From Hyphomicrobium sp. D-2 (lineage in GTDB: Bacteria > Pseudomonadota > Alphaproteobacteria > Rhizobiales > Hyphomicrobiaceae), in the NCBI RefSeq assembly GCF_029872155.1, contig NZ_JARXLA010000002.1:620001-684000 (forward strand): a stretch of 64,000 nt of DNA, read 5' to 3'. The notes under the pieces are model-generated. The model did no database searches. It was not told the DNA's origin and saw only the letters and a program-made list of their open reading frames with translations. Both the position numbers and the translations under genes were made by a program. This document shows positions 57,825-64,000 of the stretch, one piece after another; positions within the stretch are counted from its first letter, which is position 1, and the number at the start of each line of letters is the position of its first letter.

Positions 57825-59032
57825 GCGCCACCGTCAGGCAGCGGCCGCGCTCGCCCCACAAGCCGCCGGATGTTTCCGGTCAACCAGGCGAAGCCGTCGG
57901 CAAGCGGATCCAGCAGAATGCCCGGGAAACGGGAGGCGGACAGCCGGCGGCGATTGCGCTCCATGATAAAGAGGGAGCCGGCAATGCCGATGGCGGGCAG
58001 ACCGTACATCAGCGGGATTGCCGCCGCCGTGATCACCACCACGTTGTTGACCGCAAGCCCCCCTAGCCGCAACGCCGCCGCGATAACGAAGGCGATGGCA
58101 ACCTGCTGGGCACGGTTCTGGCGCGTCGAGTGTGCCTGACCGACTGCGGCGAGGGCGATGAACACAAACGCGATGGGGTAGAACGGGTTAGAGAATCGCT
58201 CATGCAACTCGGCGCGAAACTGGCCGGGAGATTTCAAATAGGCGGCGCTGTCCGGTTTGGGGTTCAGCAGCTCGGTCAGATAGCGTTCGCGCGGCTTCAG
58301 ATCGCCGTCATCGTTGAATTTCTTTTCGAACTGATCGAGATCGACGGCGTATTTGTCGAACACGATCACCTGTGCGGGCTCATCCTTGTCGGTGCGCCGG
58401 ATGATGTGCCCCTTGTTCATGAACAGGTAGTTCGACGGCTTGCGCTCGACGATGACGCCTTGCTCGGCCAGATACGACTGATGCAGTGCGGGATCGCGCG
58501 TGTCATGCACGATCAGGCCCTGCAGCTCGCCGTCGGGCGTGCGCTCGCGAATGTGAAAGGTGAGACCCTGTTCCGGGCTGGTGAAGGCGCCGGGCTGAAT
58601 CACCTGGGTCAGGATGTTGGCACGCACTTCGACAACGTAGTCGCGCAGCATGCGCAGGCTCCATGGCATGCCGAAGTGATTGACGACCGAAACGCCGATG
58701 CCGACCAGCAGCGCCAGCAGCAGCAGTGGCCGCCCCGCGCGCCAGATCGTTGCGCCGGATGCCGTCAGCACGATCAGCTCCGAATCGCCATTGAGACGGT
58801 TGAGCGTGTGGATCGATGCAATGAGCAGTGAGAACGGCGCGATGACGGCCATCAGGTTGGGCAGCGCCAGCGTGGTCATCTTGACGAGCGTAAGCACATC
58901 CTGACCCTGGCTGGTCACGACATTGAGCTGCCGCAGCGCCAATGCAACCCATACAATGCTGGACAGCGACAGCAGAATGATGAGCAGCGCGGAACCGGCC
59001 TGCCGAAAGACATACCTTTCGAAAATCGTCAT
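57821..59032 (-). CDS. lptF: LPS export permease LptF
   Basis: 403 residues from ATG 59032 (MTIFERYVFRQ), the usual N-terminus. 'SELIVLTASGATIWRAGRPL' marks the coupling helix; a periplasmic domain (about 130-290) separates the two membrane halves. The frame extends upstream to 59281 but that part has no similarity. First gene of lptF-lptG-lptD, divergent from pepA, as in most alphaproteobacteria. Confidence 0.93.
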   Translation of the reverse strand: MTIFERYVFRQAGSALLIILLSLSSIVWVALALRQLNVVTSQGQDVLTLVKMTTLALPNLMAVIAPFSLLIASIHTLNRLNGDSELIVLTASGATIWRAGRPLLLLALLVGIGVSVVNHFGMPWSLRMLRDYVVEVRANILTQVIQPGAFTSPEQGLTFHIRERTPDGELQGLIVHDTRDPALHQSYLAEQGVIVERKPSNYLFMNKGHIIRRTDKDEPAQVIVFDKYAVDLDQFEKKFNDDGDLKPRERYLTELLNPKPDSAAYLKSPGQFRAELHERFSNPFYPIAFVFIALAAVGQAHSTRQNRAQQVAIAFVIAAALRLGGLAVNNVVVITAAAIPLMYGLPAIGIAGSLFIMERNRRRLSASRFPGILLDPLADGFAWLTGNIRRLVGRARPLPDGGA

Positions 59033-59442
59033 CGTGACCGAGTGTTGGCTGATGGCAGCGCTGCAATTCGAGCGAAACGGCGCCGTGCCCGCTCGCCCAT
59101 CCCTTCGGCTTCGTTTCACCCCAGCATGGCGGAAATTCGGCCCTGACCAAAGGGCTAGGCCATTGCGCCAGACAAGGCGAGGACAGGATAGACGCAATCC
59201 CCGCATTTCTCGGAACAAAAACCGAACAGGCGCCTTCCACACGCGGGCTTGATCGCATGATAGCTGCCCGCTCGCTTGCAAGCGCGGGCCTGAGGCGCTA
59301 GCTCGGAATGATCACGACGTACCGGACTTCCCGCCAATCGCTCCCCCTAGGCCCTGATCCGCGATTTCTCGCGGCCGTTTTGGACCTCGATGTCTCCGCG
59401 ACGCGGGTGGTCACACCTGAACCCACAGGGAGCCCCACCTCG
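59033..59442. other. Divergent promoter region lptF/pepA
   Basis: About 410 bases between the two start codons. It must contain both promoters. Frames of both genes stay open into it but show no conserved sequence. No repeat or RNA gene seen. Confidence 0.5.
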
Positions 59443-60996
59443 ATGTCCACGCGCCCCGAAATCGTTTTCGAATCCCTTTCAGCAGACCTTGAACCAACTG
59501 TCGTTGTTCTAGCCGGCGACGGCGCGTCCCTGTCGACCCGAGGCAAGGAGCTGGACCAGCGCGCAGCTGGCGTGTTCCTCAAGGCTGCCGACGCAGCTCA
59601 GTTCAAAGGCCGGCGCAAGGCGACCGTTGAAGTGCTGGCGCCCGCAAAGCTGGGCAGCGTGAAACGGGTTCTGTTGCTGGGTACCGGCAAGGCCGGCGAC
59701 ATGAAAGAGAATGACTGGATCCTGCTAGGTGGTTCAGCCGCCGGTGCGATCGGCGCCCGCAAGACCGCAAGCGCGAGCATCATTGCCGAAGCGCCCGAAG
59801 GCGCAGGCATCAAGAGCGATGCCCTGGCGGCGCTGCTGGCCTTCGGTGCCAGCCTGCGCAACTACGAATTCAGCAAGTACATCACCAAGAAGTCTTCCGA
59901 TGACGATGCCGCGAATGGCAATGGCAACGGCGCTGAAGCGGACGGTCTGCAGAAGCTGGTGGTCCATTGCGCCAACCCCGACAAGGCGCGCGCTGCCTAC
60001 GCCCATTATGCGGCGCTGGCCAACGGCATTGTGACTGCGCGCGATCTCGTCAACGAACCCGCCAACGCGCTGGGTCCGGTTGAGTTCGCCGATCGCGTCA
60101 AGGCGCTGGAAGCTTCCGGTCTTGAAGTCGAAATTCTCGATGACGATCAGATTACCGAGCTGAAGATGGGCGCGCTGCTTGCGGTGGCGCAGGGCAGTGT
60201 GCGTCCGGCACGCGTCGCCATCATGCAGTGGAATGGCGCCAAGTCGAAGCGCACCAAGCCGGTTTGTTTCGTTGGCAAGGGCGTGGTGTTCGACACCGGT
60301 GGCATTTCCATCAAGCCGGCCGGCGGCATGGAAGACATGAAGGGCGACATGGGCGGTGCGGCTGCCGTTGTCGGCACCATGCAGGCGCTGGCCGAACGCA
60401 AGGCCAACGTGAACGCCATCGGCATCATCGGCCTCGTCGAAAACATGCCTTCGGGCACGGCGACACGCCCCGGCGACATCGTGCGCGCGCACTCCGGCCA
60501 CACGGTTGAGGTGCTCAACACCGACGCTGAAGGCCGTCTCGTGCTGGCCGATCTCATCTCCTATGTGCAGGAGCGCTTCAAGCCGCGCCTGATGATCGAC
60601 CTGGCAACGCTGACCGGCGCCATCATGGTTGCGCTGGGCAAGGAATACGCCGGCCTCTTTGCTTCCGACGACAAGCTGGCCGCTGACCTGCTCGAAGCAT
60701 CCGCAGAAACCGGCGAGAAGCTGTGGCGGATGCCGCTCGATAAAGCCTACGACAAGATGCTTGAATCGAAGAATTGCGACATCAAGAACATCGGCGGCCG
60801 TTATGCCGGTTCGTGCACCGCCGCCGCCTTCATCAAGTACTTCGTCGACAAGGACATCCCCTGGGCCCACATCGATCTCGCGGGCACCGCCATGGATGCG
60901 CCGAAGAACGAAATCAGCCCGAGTTGGGGCGCTGGCTGGGGCGTGCGTCTGCTCGACCGGTTCGTCGCCGACAACTACGAAAAGAATGAGAAGTAA
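59443..60996 (+). CDS. pepA: Leucyl aminopeptidase (M17)
   Basis: 517 residues from ATG 59443 (MSTRPEIVFE). Metal and catalytic residues lie in 'VGKGVVFDTGGISIKPAG' and 'NTDAEGRLVLADLIS', with 'NEPANALGPVEFADR' before them. A low-complexity insert 'DDDAANGNGNGAEADG' occurs in the linker at about residue 165. It trims N-terminal residues from peptides; homologues can also bind DNA. Followed by a strong terminator. Confidence 0.94.
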   Translation: MSTRPEIVFESLSADLEPTVVVLAGDGASLSTRGKELDQRAAGVFLKAADAAQFKGRRKATVEVLAPAKLGSVKRVLLLGTGKAGDMKENDWILLGGSAAGAIGARKTASASIIAEAPEGAGIKSDALAALLAFGASLRNYEFSKYITKKSSDDDAANGNGNGAEADGLQKLVVHCANPDKARAAYAHYAALANGIVTARDLVNEPANALGPVEFADRVKALEASGLEVEILDDDQITELKMGALLAVAQGSVRPARVAIMQWNGAKSKRTKPVCFVGKGVVFDTGGISIKPAGGMEDMKGDMGGAAAVVGTMQALAERKANVNAIGIIGLVENMPSGTATRPGDIVRAHSGHTVEVLNTDAEGRLVLADLISYVQERFKPRLMIDLATLTGAIMVALGKEYAGLFASDDKLAADLLEASAETGEKLWRMPLDKAYDKMLESKNCDIKNIGGRYAGSCTAAAFIKYFVDKDIPWAHIDLAGTAMDAPKNEISPSWGAGWGVRLLDRFVADNYEKNEK

Positions 60997-61026
60997 TCGC
61001 GGGGCCTTGCGGCTCCGGTGAGCATC

Positions 61027-61061
61027 AAACGCGCCGTGCAGTGACTGCGCGGCGCGTTTTT
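61027..61061 (+). terminator. Rho-independent terminator after pepA
   Basis: AAACGCGCCG and CGGCGCGTTT form a 10-bp stem with further pairing inside, followed by TTG. It can serve both convergent genes. Confidence 0.85.
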
Positions 61062-61118
61062 GTTTCCGGCCCGTGCACGTCTCTGTATATCAGTGCGGGC
61101 CTTGCCTGCTGTGCGCCG

Positions 61119-61715
61119 CTACAACTTTTGTGCCCACGCGAGTGCCTGCTCAAGACGGTCATCGCCCCAGAACAGCTCGCCATCCTCCGTGGTGAAACTT
61201 GGCGCGCCAAAGATGCCACGGGCCTGCGCTTCTTCCGTCGTCAATCTAAGCTGATCTTTGGCGGCATGCAGTCCCGCCGCGGCGAAGGCTGCTTCGCTGT
61301 CGACGCCGATATCCGCCAGCAACGACGCCATAATATCGGCATCCGATATATCTTTGCCGTCGGCGAACTGGGCCTGGAACACGGCTCTGGTGAACGGTGC
61401 ACACCAGCCCTCAGCGCGCCCGGCAGTGGCCATGCGCGCAGCATGCAGACCATTGGCGGGGAAGGGGTCCGGCATCTGGAATCGCAAACCCCGCTCAGCG
61501 GCAATGCGCTCGATATCGCGCACCATGTAACGCCCCTTGGCCGGGAACAGGTTGAACGGCGATGACGTCCACCCCTGCGCCTTGAAAATCGGCCCGAGCA
61601 GGAACGGCTTCCATTCAACCTCGACGCCTGCGCGCTGAGCTGCTGCATCGATACGCATCGCCGTGAGATACGAATAGGTGGATGCAAACTCGTACCAGAA
61701 TGCGATCTTGCCCAT
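61119..61715 (-). CDS. DsbA-family / 2-hydroxychromene-2-carboxylate isomerase-like protein
   Basis: 198 residues, thioredoxin-fold protein of the HCCA isomerase (kappa-GST-like) group. 'FWYEFASTYSYLTAMRIDA' has Ser/Thr instead of a CxxC motif, and 'FGAPSFTTEDGELFWGDDRL' has the cis-Pro. Such enzymes isomerise aromatic catabolites using glutathione, but many are of unknown role. ATG 61715 has a perfect GGGGAGG site. Alone and convergent with pepA. Confidence 0.86.
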   Translation of the reverse strand: MGKIAFWYEFASTYSYLTAMRIDAAAQRAGVEVEWKPFLLGPIFKAQGWTSSPFNLFPAKGRYMVRDIERIAAERGLRFQMPDPFPANGLHAARMATAGRAEGWCAPFTRAVFQAQFADGKDISDADIMASLLADIGVDSEAAFAAAGLHAAKDQLRLTTEEAQARGIFGAPSFTTEDGELFWGDDRLEQALAWAQKL

Positions 61716-62155
61716 TGGTCCTCCCCGATCCAGCAGCGCGAAGGCGATCCGCCCGACCAACGCGACCTGTAATGGTTTGCGCCTGATTAACCGCAGCTCA
61801 CGCCGAGCGCGGCCAGCCATCAGCATGGGCTATGCAGCAGCTTTAGGCCCCGCGTCACGTCATCGCCATCGCCAACCGTTTCTTGCAATCGCCGGGTCTG
61901 CGTGCCATATGGCAGCCATCGTAGGGGATGCTCCCCTGCGGCCATCGGTGCTCCAGCCGCGTGAACGGACGATTATTCAAGGCCCTCGGCGCAACTGCCG
62001 TCGGCGGTACTTTCGTCCTCCTGTAGAGCGCCTCTGACTTCTCCTGAAATTCGATAGCCCAGGCCACGCGGGGCTTTCTTGGTACCGCTGCATTTGCGCG
62101 GCCGAAGCCCGTGCGCGTTCATTCGCGCACCGGGGAACCCGCGCGTTGGCCTCCT
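61716..62155. other. Intergenic region upstream of the DEAD-box gene
   Basis: About 440 bases between divergent genes. Small inverted repeats occur near 61920-61950. A long leader for the helicase gene is possible, as cold-shock helicases often have one. No gene supported. Confidence 0.4.
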
Positions 62156-63823
<1,668 letters not shown>

Positions 63824-63870
63824 ACGCTTAGATCACTGATCGCAAGATCGGGCGCGTTCGCCATCGGCTA

Positions 63871-63904
63871 AAGTGCTTCCGGAAAAGTTGGAACCGGTTT
63901 TCCG
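63871..63904. repeat. Palindromic intergenic repeat, copy 2
   Basis: AAGTGCTTCCGGAAAAGTTG then GAACCGGTTTTCCG: arms CGGAAAA (63880-63886) and TTTTCCG (63898-63904). It is related to copy 1 at 53817. From memory, near-identical palindromes are scattered in Rhizobium, Brucella and Bradyrhizobium relatives. Confidence 0.65.
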
Positions 63905-63915
63905 ACAAGAAGATT

Positions 63916-63949
63916 GAAGCGCCGCTCTCCATCAGGGGAGCGGCGCTTC
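63916..63949 (+). terminator. Terminator hairpin after the DEAD-box gene
   Basis: GAAGCGCCGCTC and GAGCGGCGCTTC form a perfect 12-bp stem around a ten-base loop, with TGCGTTTC after it. Likely the transcript end of the helicase gene. Confidence 0.65.
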
Positions 63950-64000
63950 TGCGTTTCTACACCCGCGCGGGTTGCCTCACTGCTGCCGAGCGTCCAAACT

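Noticed and set aside
59734-60870. 378-codon open frame antisense to pepA
   Set aside because: Mirror of the pepA reading frame; all conserved M17 motifs are on the plus strand.

Overview
The window is a 64 kb piece of alphaproteobacterial chromosome, roughly 60 percent G+C by eye. It most likely comes from the order Hyphomicrobiales (Rhizobiales); the family cannot be fixed from the sequence alone. The reasons are a bacterial phosphatidylcholine synthase, the gene strings rpsF-rpsR-DUF2232-rplI-dnaB and rlpA-dacC-tmk-holB-metG-tatD, the N-terminally extended PurF beside cvpA and radA, and the GGAAAA/TTTTCC palindromic intergenic repeats common in this order.

Layout. 1-9 kb: a cut-off MarR regulator diverges from an AraC regulator, followed by a lipid A-type acyltransferase, a UbiH-type hydroxylase, phosphatidylcholine synthase, WrbA, a secreted carboxylesterase and a bestrophin-like membrane protein. 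9-14 kb: an iron/heme cell-surface signalling set (TonB-dependent receptor, FecR, FecI-type sigma factor); the receptor carries a second, small beta-barrel fused to its C-terminus. 14-18.5 kb is an accessory stretch: a DUF1330-SDR-LysR cassette bracketed by short direct repeats and a truncated DUF1330 copy, then a two-gene module in which a Panacea-domain antitoxin precedes a protein of unknown family, next to tRNA-Ser(TGA). 18.9-27.6 kb: cell wall and replication genes (rlpA, dacC, tmk, holB, metG, tatD, MBL hydrolase), interrupted by a low-G+C orphan Imm11-type immunity gene. 27.6-40.6 kb: housekeeping genes mostly on the minus strand (SDR, purF, cvpA, radA, alr, dnaB, rplI, DUF2232, rpsR, rpsF, YdjM-like). 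40.7-48.2 kb: the fatty acid set fabD-fabG-acpP-fabF, then mltG, yicC and gmk. 48.4-64 kb: a secreted lipase, surA-pdxA-rsmA on the plus strand facing lptF-lptG-lptD on the minus strand, pepA, a DsbA/HCCA-isomerase-like protein and a DEAD-box RNA helicase.

Themes. Much of the core serves the envelope: lipid A acylation, LPS export and assembly (LptF, LptG, LptD, SurA), peptidoglycan trimming (RlpA, DacC, MltG, Alr) and phospholipid and fatty acid synthesis. The accessory material is limited to the iron signalling module, the 14-18.4 kb stretch beside tRNA-Ser and the Imm11 gene.

Most notable: (1) a Panacea antitoxin paired with an unrecognised protein that ends in a sliding-clamp-like VLDLF sequence; (2) the TonB receptor fused to an Omp25/31-like barrel; (3) purF broken by about seventeen small frame disturbances that can all be read as insertions, a pattern that looks like sequence error rather than gene decay; (4) an orphan immunity gene inside the dacC-tmk junction; (5) surA-pdxA-rsmA apparently inverted relative to lptFGD.
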